From Clytia hemisphaerica (taxonomy: Eukaryota; Cnidaria; Hydrozoa; Leptothecata; Clytiidae), in the NCBI GenBank assembly GCA_902728285.1, contig CACVBU010000821.1:1647059-1711058 (forward strand): a DNA stretch of 64,000 nucleotides, in the 5' to 3' direction. The position numbers and the translations under genes were made by a program. The notes beneath the pieces were generated by a model. The model was not told the DNA's origin. It did no database searches and was given only the letters and a program-made list of their open reading frames with translations. Positions 12,435-24,796 of this stretch are shown piece by piece. Each line of letters starts with the position of its first letter. Positions within the stretch are counted from its first letter, which is position 1.

Positions 12435-13200
12435 TATAAAAGAACGAGCAGAAACCTAGGGTCATGTAAGCCTCTATGTTTGTGGTAAAAAAATGTTTTT
12501 CAAGGACTAAAGTTTCGAAAAAATTGATATCAATATTATTTTTTCTTTCTTTTTCTTTTTCATTATGAAGTAACTGTTGGAAGTGCATCCGGGGAGTGGA
12601 AAGACTGGCACTAGGGTGAATTGATTTACGCTGTGAAGACTTTTTAGAAATAACAGGGGTCTTTGCATATTGTAATAGTTTCAAAAATATGAAATGGTCA
12701 AATGAAGGTAGTCACAAAGGTAAGAGAGGAACGGATATCTCTTTATGTCAAGTGTTTAGATTCTCATGGGTTATTCTTTCAAGGAAACCGAAAGTACTTT
12801 TTAATGATACCATTGTAATGTATAAGTGGATGAAATTCATCACTAACATATCTTTAATTGTAGTCTAATTAATTCTACCTATTTTGATATACCAACAATT
12901 TTGTCGATCGCTCGTTAAGGGCAGGAAGACAGAACCTCATTTAAGCAAATCGTCAATAGAAAATGTTAATCAATGCACATGCTTAGGATTGGAGTTGAAA
13001 ATATTGAAAAAGGTTGTCTCTCGTTTTAGATGGTTTGAATGATGAGATATTGGTGAGTGTCAACATAACACACTTCGAGAGGTGAAGAGAAATAGATAAT
13101 TTGTCTCGCGAAAACAAAATGGCAGCACCAGAAAGTGTGGAATTACTGGCGATGGAAAGGTGAGAATATCTTCTTTGCGGGTACATGTTCTAAAAAACTA
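12435..13200. other. Intergenic, no feature recognised
   Basis: Minus-strand open frames at 12382-12684 and 12983-13186 have no domain-like features or supporting splice sites. Nothing else seen. Confidence 0.4.
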
Positions 13201-13537
13201 CACGCTTTTCTTTATAATAATGTCCATGATAAAAATGGGTAAAAATTAAGAATACAGTAATGCTAAGAATATCACCATCATGGAATTTCGCTACTCAAGC
13301 TAAGAATGTCATTTTTAGAGCATTTTCAATTATGAATTGCCAATTATCCCCAAGTAAGGCTCACTCCTTTCACAAAAATGCCATTTTATGCTTGAGACGT
13401 ATGTACTAAATGTTAAATCTAGTCTGAATTGAGATCCTAACCTAAGAATGCTGTAAGAATATTTTAGGATGATTTTCCCAAAAAAGTTAAGAATATCCAT
13501 GATGAAATGGATTTACACCATTTAAAAAAAAAGCGTG
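13201..13537. mobile_element. TA-flanked MITE (CACGCTTTT ends)
   Basis: TA-CACGCTTTTCTTTATAA ... AAAAAAAAAGCGTG-TA. The internal sequence (ATCACCATCATGGAATTTCG, AAGTAAGGCTCACTCCTTTC, ATATCCATGATGAAATGGAT) is nearly the same as the copy at 60538-60885. TA duplications suggest a Tc1/mariner-type source. Confidence 0.75.
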
Positions 13538-13579
13538 TAGCAAAAAGGAAACGACGACCCGAAAAAAATGGGTTGTAAC

Positions 13580-13869
13580 CAATGAAGTATAAGCCCGAAG
13601 GGCTAGAAGTCAATCTCCTTGGTAGGATTTGAAGCCAACAAATCTTACCAAAGTTGCGCGGCCTTGAGCGGCTCGCCTGGTTTTTACACAAATGATAGAT
13701 TGAAATTAAAATTTACCCCTAAATTTCGAAAAAAATATCAATCGTAAACAAAGGAATTGCTAGATTCAATCTGTCGTCAAAAATACGGCGCATTTTTTAA
13801 GGCTTCACTTTTTCTTGCCTGAGAAAGGTTAGAGATTGAACTCTAGCCCTTCGGGCTTTAAACTCAATG
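13580..13869. mobile_element. Foldback/hAT-like element with GCCCGAAGGGCT arms
   Basis: Inverted ends contain AGCCCGAAGGGCTAGA and its complement (near 13590 and 13845). It is flanked by the 8-bp direct repeat GTTGTAAC (13572-13579 and 13870-13877). Non-coding. Confidence 0.65.
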
Positions 13870-13975
13870 GTTGTAACCGTAAGAAAGATCTTAAAATCTT
13901 GAGTTCAAAAACGAACTTTCAGCCTCCTCTCCATTTACTCAAAAGCTAAAAGAACTTAAAAGTCTTATAACTAAA

Positions 13976-14282
13976 CACCCCCTTCTCACAACAGACCCAC
14001 AGGGAACCCCTTCCCACTGGAAATATTGGCCAAAATATCGTCCCCAGTGGAAAATTATAATCTAATTTTTGTGCCCTCTGAAAATAATCAAATAAGCAAA
14101 CAAGATAATGCAAAATATTGTGCTATTTTTTACATCTCCACCGTATTTTCTGGCTAGATAAAAATGGAATTCAAATCCTTAGTCATAAAAAACTTGAGAA
14201 TATCAATCTCCATCGAGTTTCGGTCCGTTATTTTTATTCCCACTAGCTGATAAAATCCCACCAGGTCAGTGAGAAGGGAGTG
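13976..14282. mobile_element. hAT-like MITE
   Basis: Ends CACCCCCTTCTCAC and GTGAGAAGGGAGTG; 8-bp flanks TAACTAAA and TAACTAAC. Internal CCCCAGTGG-type motifs as in the other copies. Confidence 0.75.
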
Positions 14283-16654
14283 TAACTAACTAGCCTCAAA
14301 GATTTTTTAAGCTGATTAGGAAGAATATTATGAAAGAGGAACATCACTAAAAGTATTAATAGAAGCATCATCATGATAATGTCGCGAGTTCGCTTTAAAT
14401 TCAAAACCATTATCTCTATTATGAAAATTGTTCTAACGTGAATCACTTAACTGAGTTACTTCACGAAAATAATCTCCGAGCAGATTCTGATACTCCACGC
14501 ATGGCATGTATTCATTCATTCAAGGCTATGGTTCCGTAAGAAATTCATTCGTCATATTCGCCATATCCCCGTAGACCAGAACGTAGTATGCACAGTATGA
14601 TCTGTTATAAGAATACGATAAAATGCGCAAACTTCACAATTTCTGTGAGAATATCTTCAAATTCGTTCGATTGCATTGGAAACACAATTTTATGCATTTC
14701 GTTTTCGAAAAACGCGTGTTATACAAATTGATTTTACAAGAATCTTGTTTCAATCTAGGTATCAGAAAAGAACACATTCAGAACAAGGAGCCAAGTTTTT
14801 CTTGAACCAATGGCTGGAAAATATAAACAGCATTTAAGTGAAAAATAATGATATAGGGGAGTCTCTTTCACTTGAATGCCTCTTTATTTTAACTCAAAGC
14901 TTCCTTAACTCTAAAAATTTGTGTTCAAATGCGTGTTCGGGTTATGGAGACTCCATTGCAATGAGAAAAGTTCACCGTGTTGCGAAGGTAGAGCATTGAC
15001 CAAGGTGGTCCTGACAGGGTCATACCAAGTCTTAGAAAATAGAATCTGACGTCTCTATCTATTTAATACCTAGCCCGGGGTCCACTTAAAGCTTTTTTAT
15101 AGACTGGATGGCGCGATTAAGTGGCCCGGTTGTATATATTAATATGCTTTTGCTTCGGCGGACTGTAAAACAGTCTGATAGATTTTAGTTGTTTTTGGAA
15201 GATAAAAACAGTATGAAACAATGTTTTTATTTGAGAATAAGAGATTGCAAATCTGTTATTGATGTTTGTTTCTCATTTTTGATTATATCTTTCAACTCCT
15301 ACACTGGACTCAGCGTCATCAAAAATCATCAAAACGCAAAGTTCAGTCAGAAGTACGACTCTAGTCTATTTAATACCCAGCATTCATAAATTTTTCTTAC
15401 GATGCTACGGAAATTCGACAACCTATCATGAAAAAAATTATGAAAAAGTTGTTCAGCCATTGCAGTAAAGGGTATTTTGGAGTCTTATTCCATTGCAAGT
15501 AGCTTGAAAACCGCTGCATACAACTCTCACAAAGCAAGAGGAAAAAACAATGACTTATAAAAAAGATGATTCTTATTCTCCCATTATGAGAAAGATCATT
15601 GAGATTATAATCAGCCAATAAAAGTTGTAAAATATTTCTTGTCATTGAGGTTTTAATCGAATTACTGTTGTACTTATATCATTTTGACTTTGTATTTTTT
15701 CCTCCGTTTTGCAATGAAGTTCAAATATACCGTCATCTGATTCGCTTTGATCGAATTATTATTGAGTTATCTAGATTTGATAATCTTCCATTGACCAATG
15801 AAAAACAGTTTTGTAAAGTCATTTCATAATGATGGTCCGTTTTATAATGACGATAAGTCATCTTTATAATGTATGCAAAAAAATCAAGTACAAGGGTGTG
15901 GAGGTACTTAGAATGAGTTCGAGGAGATAATTCAATTTACATGCGACTTTGGTAGAGTGAGGTCGAGAGAAAGAGAGATGGGGATGTGAAATGCTTTGAA
16001 AAGTTTTGAGTGATTGCGCAGTGATTGGTAGTTAGTGGTTAGTGGTCGTTGTTACTTTGCTTTTGTTCTACTGTTGCAAGATTGAATAAAATGTTTAACT
16101 CAAGCTGTTGAGGAGTGGTGTAGTTGCTAAGTGAATATATTTGATTTGATAGACTTTTATAGATTTGGTAGACATTTGAACGCGATTTGAATAGAGGTGA
16201 CCTCAAGCGTCGTTAATTACTCTATGTAACAGTCCATACTACATAAATACTATTTTTTTCTAAGAGGCTTCCGAATGGTGTCCGTGATGACGTGATTCCA
16301 AGTTTTTCGGTCGTGATGAGCAAAAGGGCAAAAACTTTTATTCGTTATTTGTGATTCGTTCTATTTTTCGCTATGTTTTGGCAATTTTTGTGATCGTGAT
16401 GAAACCAGGCTCGGATACAGAGGGAGGCTATAACCAATGAAGGAGAGTGCACTTTATTATGGTATTACCTTATATGGAAACTAATTACTCTCCATGAATA
16501 AGATAGCCTACCTCCTGTATCCGACGCTGGAAACCAAGAAAAATTGGAGAAATGGCGTGATGAGATACTGCTGGGGTAGGGGCTCCTCTAACACAGATGT
16601 TGTAAAGTCAGACTTTTATTTTGTGTTGTTTATAGAAAGGAAGAGCGTGACAAA
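14283..16654. other. Intergenic and presumed promoter/5' UTR of BCCT copy B
   Basis: No coding region seen. The stretch before 16655 contains an in-frame-unrelated open frame (16494-16754) and a TTTATAG acceptor-like site at about 16635, so a non-coding first exon is possible. A TGACGTGA motif near 16289 resembles a CRE site but is unsupported. Confidence 0.4.
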
Positions 16655-19600
16655 ATGGAGAACCACATCGAAGAAGACATGTCTTCTGATCAGCAGAAAA
16701 GGCTGGAGAAGATCAAAGCCAGGGATCTGGAGAAGTTGTCTCAGGAACAGATGAATAGGTTAACTAATCAATACTTCTTTTTTTCTAGCAATGATGGAAA
16801 GTACTAGGGATTTAAAATCCATTATTTCATCTCCGAATCTAAACATGCTCAAACAGTTCAAATAATTTGCAGAAACATCAAATTTGTTCACTAGGAAGCA
16901 AAAAGAAAAATAGTATCAATTTTATGATCGACAATTTTTTTTGCTTTTACAGGTGCCATCACGTCAGCTTCGAACTCGGCCCGTTTTCGTTTTATTTCAA
17001 CCCTGTTACGACACTTCTGTCGGCGGCAATTATTTGGCTTTTCGTCATTTTGGTTGTGGTCTTTCCAGAAGATGCTGAAACAATTATGGCAGATGTCAAA
17101 GATTGGATTACCGACAAATGGACATGGCTTTATGTTGCAACCCAAGATGTCTGGGCTTTTTTTATCATTGCACTTTACTTCTCCAAATATTCGAACATGC
17201 GGCTGGGTAAGTTTGGATAAATTTTCGTGAGCAGATATTTTCTTAAACATTCTTTTCCAAAATGATTTAATTTTCGTGGGACTTATTTCTGGAAATCGGC
17301 TCCTTTTTTAAACTAATTTCGCTCATTTTCGTAACGGTTTTAGTCAAAAAAATTCTGATTTCAAAATTTTCACAAACATTATTAAAATACTAGTAAGGAA
17401 GATATAGCTCCGAATCGTGAAATCGAATTTGAAATCTATAAAGAAAGGTGCATAAGTTTAGATAGTAAACCAGTTTTTAAAACCGCTTCATCTCTAGATT
17501 TAGCCCGTTGGGTAGCTAGGAGGGAGAGAATGGCGACAACTGTTAAGTTTGGTCAAAGGACCGATTCTTTTTTTTTCACTCTAATTTCTATCAAACAAAA
17601 ATTATGAAAATGCCTAAGTTAAGGGTTTAAAGCAACAGATTTCCATTTAGATTGATCCATTTATTTCCAGGCAAAGACGACGAAAAACCAGAATTCAACG
17701 ATGGGACATACTTCATGATGTTGTTTTCAACTGGAATTTCTATCGGCCTTTTCTATTATGGCGTCGCTGAGCCAGTCTCACACTATAGAACAAAAGATGA
17801 ATATGGAAACAGATACCAAAACAGGCACGTGCTGTTACTCTTTAATTTGTTTATAACAACTTGGAGGTTATTGTCATGATAAAAGTCGTACCAAAAATCT
17901 TATACTTCTTTTGTATTACAATAACACCATCATCGATCACATGTGTTATTTCTATCAAACAGGTACTCTGACAATCAAGCAGCTCAAGATGCTATCAATT
18001 TGACGTACTTTCATTGGGGAATTCACGGTTGGATTGTATATGTGGTCATCGGTTTGCTGCTCGGATTCTTGAGTTACCGAAAAGGATTACCGTTAACAAT
18101 GAGGACCTGCTTCTATCCGATTCTCGGAGATCTCATTTATGGAGTGATTGGAGATATGATTGATACTCTGTGTATCATTTGTACACTGTTTGGTGTCTGC
18201 ACCAGTCTTGGGTTGGGAGTCATGCAATTGAACAATGGAATTCATCGAATCAATAGCGATATTGCTGAAAGTACCGACAACCAAATTATCATCATTTGGT
18301 GTGTCACAGCATTGGCTACCATTTCTGTTATCAGTGGTTTAAAAGTCGGGATTCGAAGATTGTCAGAAATTTGTTTCGGAATCGGTATGTCTAATTATGA
18401 GGTGGATTATTTTTCAAAACAATCAGAGATGGATCTCTTTGAACCCCGGGGGGGGGGGGGGGGTACTAGGGTAAGATGGGCTACGGGATGCTCCGCTGGT
18501 CAGGGTACCTTTTTTAACCTCCACGAGTCCCAGGTAGGGTCGCAAAAACACCAAAATAGAAAAATCAGTCCCTCGTAGGGTGCCTATTTTTGGAAAATTT
18601 TGGAAAAAAGTAGAAAATTTGAGAAAATTTTGGAATTTCAGTCCCATTCAGGGTCACTTTTTTCGCAAATTTCTAGTCCCACGTAGGGTCCATTTTTCGA
18701 ACCTCAGCGGAGCACCTCCATCGGTCGACAAGGGTAGTACCCCCCCGGGCTTTGAACATCTTCCTGATCTGAATATCATCCCGTAAAGTATCATGTGCTA
18801 AAATTAAAGCATATTGATAAAGAAGATGGCATATTCAACCCCTGAATCTAAATCTGTTTACACTTTAGGATAACATTTGAAACTTCTTTTTCATCCATTT
18901 TCAGGTTGTTTCATCATGTTTTTCATCTTTTTCTCATCTGATACTTGGTACCTCAGAGTTAAAACTCTACTTTCCAACCGTACTTTGAAGCATTTAAAAA
19001 TCATTTGTGGTTTTCAAATTCCCCTTTTGTGTGAAATATTACGATGGGGATTGTAGTAAACATTGTACTGTTTCTCTTTCAGGTTGTTTCATCATGTTTT
19101 TCATCTTTTTCTCATCTGATACTTGGCACCTTTTAAATGTTTTCGTTCAATCTATTGGTTATTACTTGCAATGGATCATCCAACTAGGATTTCACACCGA
19201 TGCTTTTGCACAACAAGGAAATGCACCTGACGGCAAAGAAAACCATTCTTGGATCGACAGCTGGACCATCTTTTACTGTAAGTTTGAAAATTTACTTTAA
19301 AAACGATGCATAGCTACTGTGAATATCACATTGGGTTTTCTTTAAAATAAAAGCTATAATCGTAAACAAGATAAGCTTTAAAGGTGAATCTTATGCAGGT
19401 CCACAGACTAAAAATAAAGACCATAATCATAAGCGATGTTTAGAACCTACTACGTTGACATCGCTGTATTTTTACATCCTACGTTTTAACAAATCATCAA
19501 AAGTGCTCCCATAATATATTTGTTGTAAATTTTCAGGGGGTTGGTGGATCAGTTGGTCACCGTTTGTTGGAATGTTTATCGCAAAAATCAGTCGTGGAAG

Positions 19601-22386
19601 AACTATCAAAGATTTCATCATTTACACCTTGACATTACCTTCCCTGTATTCTTTCCTTTGGATGGCCATCTTTGGTGGTGTTGGAATTCAAATGCAGAAC
19701 ACTGCTGAGAAAGCTGGAATTACATGCCAAATGTACAATATGACTGTAAACAACACAGCAAAGTAAGTGAACCAATGTCTAGACATGAGAAACTAGCTTA
19801 ACAGATTGGCACTGTAATGGGCACTGTACCCACTAGAACAGCCATTCTATATACAGTACACGAGGTACCGTAAAAATCTTTTAGAAAAATAGGTATTAAG
19901 AGCCATTTTTTTTAAAAATCTTCAGAATAAAGAAAGTCTTATACCTCACCCTCTTAGATTTTGATGAAATTTTGACCAAATGATCTATCACACAAGAAAA
20001 TAAGACTCTGAAAATTTCACCTTGATATCTCAAGTAGTTTTGAAGATACAGCGTCTCAAAGATAGGCTACTAAGCGAAAATTGACCCCTAAAATTCATGA
20101 ACTCTGGTGGGGAGCAGATTTTGAAAGCCAATGAATTTTTATTCAAGTACATTAGAAAGCTGATTTACAGTGGATTTCAAGAACTTTTTGTAGGGAATCA
20201 GAAAAAATCAAATTGAGTCTCCAAAATTTTCCCCGAAAATCTCTAGCACCTCCTGTAGAGGGCTTCAAACTTTGCGTAATCGGGGTTTGGAAGCACTTTT
20301 AGCTGGCTGCTGATGGTCCTTGGGACTTTTTTGAAGTAAACTTTTGACCTGGAGTGGTTTACTGGTGGGTTTTGGCCACAAAAATAACATTTTCAGGATT
20401 TCCATCTTTACGTAACCGTCAAAAATGGCCGAAAAAATTGCTATTTTGGCAGACCTGGAGCAAAATTCAAGATGGCGTATCTTTTTAAGGCAACACCAAA
20501 TTTTTTTGAAATTTTCAGCAAGGCTTCCTTAGTAGGTCTAGTTTATAGCCTCAAAAAAATCTCAATGGGCTTTTGAAGTCTCTTAAAGATATGATCGATT
20601 GAAAATTTGCTTAACTTCGTTGTTTTCTCCCTCTTAAAATGCTAAATCAGGCCCACTTAAGGGCTCTAACAGGATAATTTTTGTCAAAATATTGGTTGAT
20701 CTTCTCTAGCCAACTAATCATTGGCATTAGGGGAACAACTGAAAAAGATTTCAGGTCATTTCCATCAACAGATGACATTTTATGACTGTTTCTTTATTTT
20801 TAAGTACAGAATATGTAAAAAAAATGAGACTGGCATCTGGCCTTTCCTACCATTCCAGAGCCCATATTTCCAGGAAACGCCTCAACCTTTCACAGTTTGG
20901 TGAAAAATAATCTTAAATATAAGCAGGCTACTTCAACTAAATGGGTTTAACAGTACTTAATTCCTATTCAAAAACTTTTTAGACTCATTCAGAAATCCTA
21001 CTTTGACAATAATTTGCGCTTTACCGCAAAATTTCTAAGTCCAAGTGTCGTGATTAGCTTTTAGACTGTCCAATATCTCTAGAATAGTGTATACTAACAG
21101 TCTTACTTGTTGATTCTCAAATAACTAAGCAACATTACTAGGGTGATAATTTATGAGATACTTCAAACAATGCTGTTTAAATCTTCTGGACAAGAAATAT
21201 TGGACAGTCTAAAGCTAATCACAACACTTGGACTTAGAAATGATTTTTAGGGGTCAATTTTCACTTAGTAGCCTATCTTTGAGACGCTGTATCTTCAAAA
21301 CTACTTGAGATATCAAAGTGAAATTTTCAGGGTCTTATTTTCTTGTGTGATAGATCATTTGGTCTAAATTTCAGCAAAATCCAAGAGGGTGAGGTATCAC
21401 ACCCTGAAGACTCTTAAAAAAAATGGCTCTTAAAGGGTTAAAGAGAAATCAAGTGGTATTAAAATAATTAAGAGACCAGAGATTTGTAAATCCTAATCGT
21501 TTGCGATTATAGATATTCAACCCGTTGGGATGAAATTTATGCCATGTATGGAACGACGAGGCTGAATTGTCGCGGAGATACTGAGATGTGGTTCGATGTG
21601 ATGATGTCACACAAAGATCTCGGAATGATGATGGCTGTTTTGTCTCTCATTGCTATCATCTTATATTTCGTGACAAGTTCTGATTCTGGCTCTCTTGTCA
21701 TTGACTGCTTGTCTGCTAATGGAAACCCCGAACCACCTGTATTGCAAAGAATCTTTTGGGCTTTGACTGAAGGAGCTACAGCAACAGCTCTATTGAAAGC
21801 TGGAGGACAAAAGTCGCTGTCTGCCTTACAGACAGTTTCTGTTGCGTGTGGTCTGCCGTTTACATTTTGTTTGAATTGGACATGTGTTGCAATGTGGAGA
21901 GCTGTTCGTGAGGAATATGGTGAAATTGACGAACAAGAAGGGAGATGGTATCGAAGTATGTGGTCAATCGCCGACTTCAGAATCCTCGTTCAGATTCCTC
22001 TCGATATCGTTGCACCCTGGTATCGACTAGCCAAGTTAAGATTGAAGCTTGACAAACAAGAGTCGAATGGCGGTATGTTCATTTTGTACGCAATCCAATT
22101 TGGATTACCATTTTATTTGTGGATTATTTTGATGATTGTGGAAGTTGGTGTGGAGCAAATCTCATATGTTGCTTGGGCCTGTTTGATGGCTTTTTTCGCT
22201 TTCTCAAGTGGTGTGCGTGGTGAAATCAGAGAGCAATTTGACATCGAAGGAAACATGATTGAAGATCTTTTCACAATGGTGTTGGTGTATCCTTTGGGTT
22301 TATCTCAGCAAAATGATCAATTGGAGTTTGGTGAAACGAACAACGAGAAAAAAGAAAATGGCATCGAAATGGGAGTCAAGACTTAA
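16655..22386 (+). CDS. BCCT-family transporter, copy B (tandem paralogue)
   Basis: Seven exons: 16655-16758, 16953-17206, 17671-17824, 17963-18384, 19083-19277, 19537-19762, 21513-22386; 742 aa. Exons 1-6 have exactly the lengths of copy A (104, 254, 154, 422, 195, 226), so the two genes arose by tandem duplication. The aromatic cage, WWISW signature, GISIG motif and extra C-terminal helix pair are all kept, so it should be a working carrier of the same type. Differences cluster in exons 1 and 2, around IADFRILVQIPLDIV versus [14 protein letters not shown] in exon 7, and at the C-terminus (ending GVKT). Intron 3 appears to use a GC donor (AG|GCACGT at 17825). The introns hold several repeats, including a damaged partial copy of exon 5. 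Confidence 0.92.
18444..18750. repeat. G/C-run repeat element in BCCT-B intron 4
   Basis: Starts CCCCGGGGG and ends CCCCCCGGG, with internal AGGGTACCTTTTTT and several 'GTCCC...AGGGTC' motifs. Related copies lie at 24797-25083 and 60906-61247. The long homopolymers may be inaccurately sequenced. Confidence 0.6.
18905..19082 (+). pseudogene. Truncated duplicate of BCCT exon 5 fused to paralogue intron sequence
   Basis: 18905-18953 repeats the first 49 bases of exon 5, preceded by its own TTTTCAG acceptor. It breaks off at CTTGGTACCT and is joined to 129 bases (18954-19082) that match intron 4 of copy A at 7823-7951 at the same length and with few differences. The true exon 5 follows at 19083. 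Use of the upstream acceptor would derail the frame. Confidence 0.85.
19896..21436. mobile_element. Long-terminal-inverted-repeat element in BCCT-B intron 6
   Basis: The left ~190 bases and right ~190 bases are inverted copies (shared CTACTTGAGATATCAA, GAGACGCTGTATCTTCAAAA, TCTTGTGTGATAGATCATTT). The right end reads GGCTCTTAAAGGGTTAA, i.e. a CCCTTT terminus beside TTAA, piggyBac-like. A second, smaller hairpin lies inside (around 21048 and 21212; TTAGACTGTCCAATAT and its complement). A relative lies inverted at 56890-58060. No transposase ORF. Confidence 0.65.
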
Positions 22387-22443
22387 AAGATTGATCAAGG
22401 TACGATGCGAAATGAGATTTTACAGGCGAGAACAATAACCTAA

Positions 22444-22449
22444 AATAAA
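22444..22449 (+). promoter_or_regulatory. Polyadenylation signal of BCCT copy B
   Basis: AATAAA 58 bases after the stop; a second AATAAA is at 22493-22498. Confidence 0.55.
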
Positions 22450-22555
22450 AGCAATTTGTTATCAATGACACTTAAATGTTAGCATTATTCCCAATAAAAA
22501 GAGGCCGAAGCTATAGTCTTCACCAAATAACTTTAATATAGAATCTTGAAGTGAT

Positions 22556-22820
22556 AATCAGATGGTTTGATATACTTGGCATGTGCTTTCCTATTATTGT
22601 ATTTAAAATATTTTTTGCCTAACTGTTTTGCAAATTCGAGAGTTTTTTACTTTTAGTAAGAAAACAATCGAATCATCACTGTGTAAGAACCCATTTTGGG
22701 AAATTTTGAATTATGACATGTCGACTTTGGAAAATAATTTGATAAAAGTGTTTGTGGGTTTTACTTAGAACCACAGAAGGTTTCTGCAGTCCAAATAGCT
22801 CAAACCATCTGATTATACCT
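22556..22820. repeat. Inverted-repeat-ended element, diverged second copy at 24120-24395
   Basis: Ends ATCAGATGGTTTGA and TCAAACCATCTGAT. Internal landmarks TTTTACTTTTAGTAA, ACTTRGAACCACAGA and GGCATGTG recur in the same order at about 24120-24395. Non-coding. Confidence 0.55.
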
Positions 22821-24796
22821 TCAAGCCCTAATTTTCTTGCAAATTACTACCATTTTATATTGAGGATTTGGACACTTGTATATATTTTTGCACCAAATTG
22901 GTTTTGTATGAGATATATTGGTATTGAATCATTATATATTACTTGAGAATAAAGTGTCTCTTTTACTTGCCTTTTTAATTAACACCTGCAACCCATGTAA
23001 TCATGTAATCATATCACTCAAAGAATTTTGGAATAATTTTTTTCAAAATTATATAGTACTCTTAATTATCCTTTCAACGGTATATGATTTGTCATAGTTG
23101 AAACATTTGTTAAAAAGTGTTACCAGTGGATACCCCTTAAAAACTAGATAAAAAAAATCTATATCCTGATAGAGAAAACAGTAACATCTGAAATATTTTC
23201 TGAGTGAGCCTAGACTAGCTATGAATTTCTTCCCTGGGTATGGTTTTTGGAAAAGCTGCTAAAAAAGTTTTTATTGCTTCGCGAAAAAATGCAATTTTAG
23301 TTATTTACTTCTTAAAACCTACAAAATGGCTTTTTTGAATAACTTTTTATAAAAAAGTCCTTTTGGTCTCAAATTTTGAACAGTGATTCACTGCAATTCA
23401 CTACAATTAGATTATTGGTACCTAAATAATTTCAAAACTGTACGTTAAAATCAAAATACACCGCAAAACCTACAAACATTGACTACTTGCTAGAAATTCA
23501 TTCCCAAAACAATATTTGTATCTTTTAGGATTTCATGCCCATAATGCAATTACGCCTGTTTTTTTGTCAAAAAACGGCTTTGAAGGGTCAAAACATTTAT
23601 TCACATCATATTTGACGTATGTTACTAAAATAATGTTTTTCTAAATCTCCATCAAATTTTTAACATTTTGGTATACAATTATGACCATGTTTTGAGAAAG
23701 TCGATTTTCAGATTTTATTGGTCACTACCATTTAACGAGCTTTAAAATAGAACTTTCAGGGCCTTACGATTTCTTTGGGTCAAACCATGGAAAAGAAAAT
23801 AATTTTTTCATACTTACCATAAGTATAGGTTCCTAACAAGCATAGGTTTTATGACTTTAAATTCAATTGTGTAATCTCTAAGTCCGAAAAACTTGATTTT
23901 TCGAAGGGATTTTTGATAGAATTTTGAATAACTTTGAATTTTACGACAATTTCCAATGATAGAAATTCTTGAAATTAGGTATGTTATGAAAGTACATTAT
24001 AAGAGAGGTTGTAAAAAGGTGAATTATACAATATTACATTAAGTTTGGTTGTTAAGAGAGCCCAAAATCCAACTTTGTAGGTTTTAAGCAGTATGTGGTT
24101 TTGAAGGGAAAATCAGGGGGTTTGGGATATTATTTGGCATGTGGAATCCTTCTATTGTCCTGAGCAAAACCTTCGAGATAATTAAATTACAAGTTTTTCA
24201 CTTTTAGTAAAAAACAATAGAATTTCAACGTAAGAAACGTGTGAGAATCCAATTTCAGAAATTTTAAATTGTGATATCTCGGCTTTAGAATATAGCTAGA
24301 CAAAAATACAATACTTGATTTTACTCAAAAAACCACAGAGGCTTTCTTCAGGCAAAAAATCTCATACCATCTCATCTGATTATTCCTTTAGTAGATTAAT
24401 TCATTTTTCTAATCTAATCCGTATCGAGGAAAATACGCTGCTGTGAGCTAATCGAAACAATTGAGAAAGACGCAAACAAAATACCTTCAACAGCACGCCA
24501 TCTTTTTAGTCAATAAATAATAGAGTACCATCCAATCTTTTTCGAAAACATGCAAAAGGTCATTTTACAAACATGTAAAATTTGAATAAGAAGAATATTT
24601 AACCCTCTTAAATGAGCATCAATTCCATTTGCTCTACTCGTTTTGGTTCATAGGCTGGGTTTAAGATCAAATCAAATTCCCTTTTCGCAACAAGTGAATT
24701 AAAATATCTAATTTCAATTTCAAATTTTCTATTTCAAAACTTCTTTGTTAAATATGTTTCTTTAGTCCTCCGTGCGTAAACACATCATGCCCAAAA

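Noticed and set aside
13976..14282. Idea that CACCCCCTTCTCACAGAC repeats are regulatory sites of nearby genes
   Set aside because: They occur as paired inverted ends with 8-bp duplications, so they are transposon termini.
16494..16754. 86-codon open frame over BCCT-B exon 1
   Set aside because: Out of frame with the exon 1 sequence conserved in copy A; it only overlaps it.
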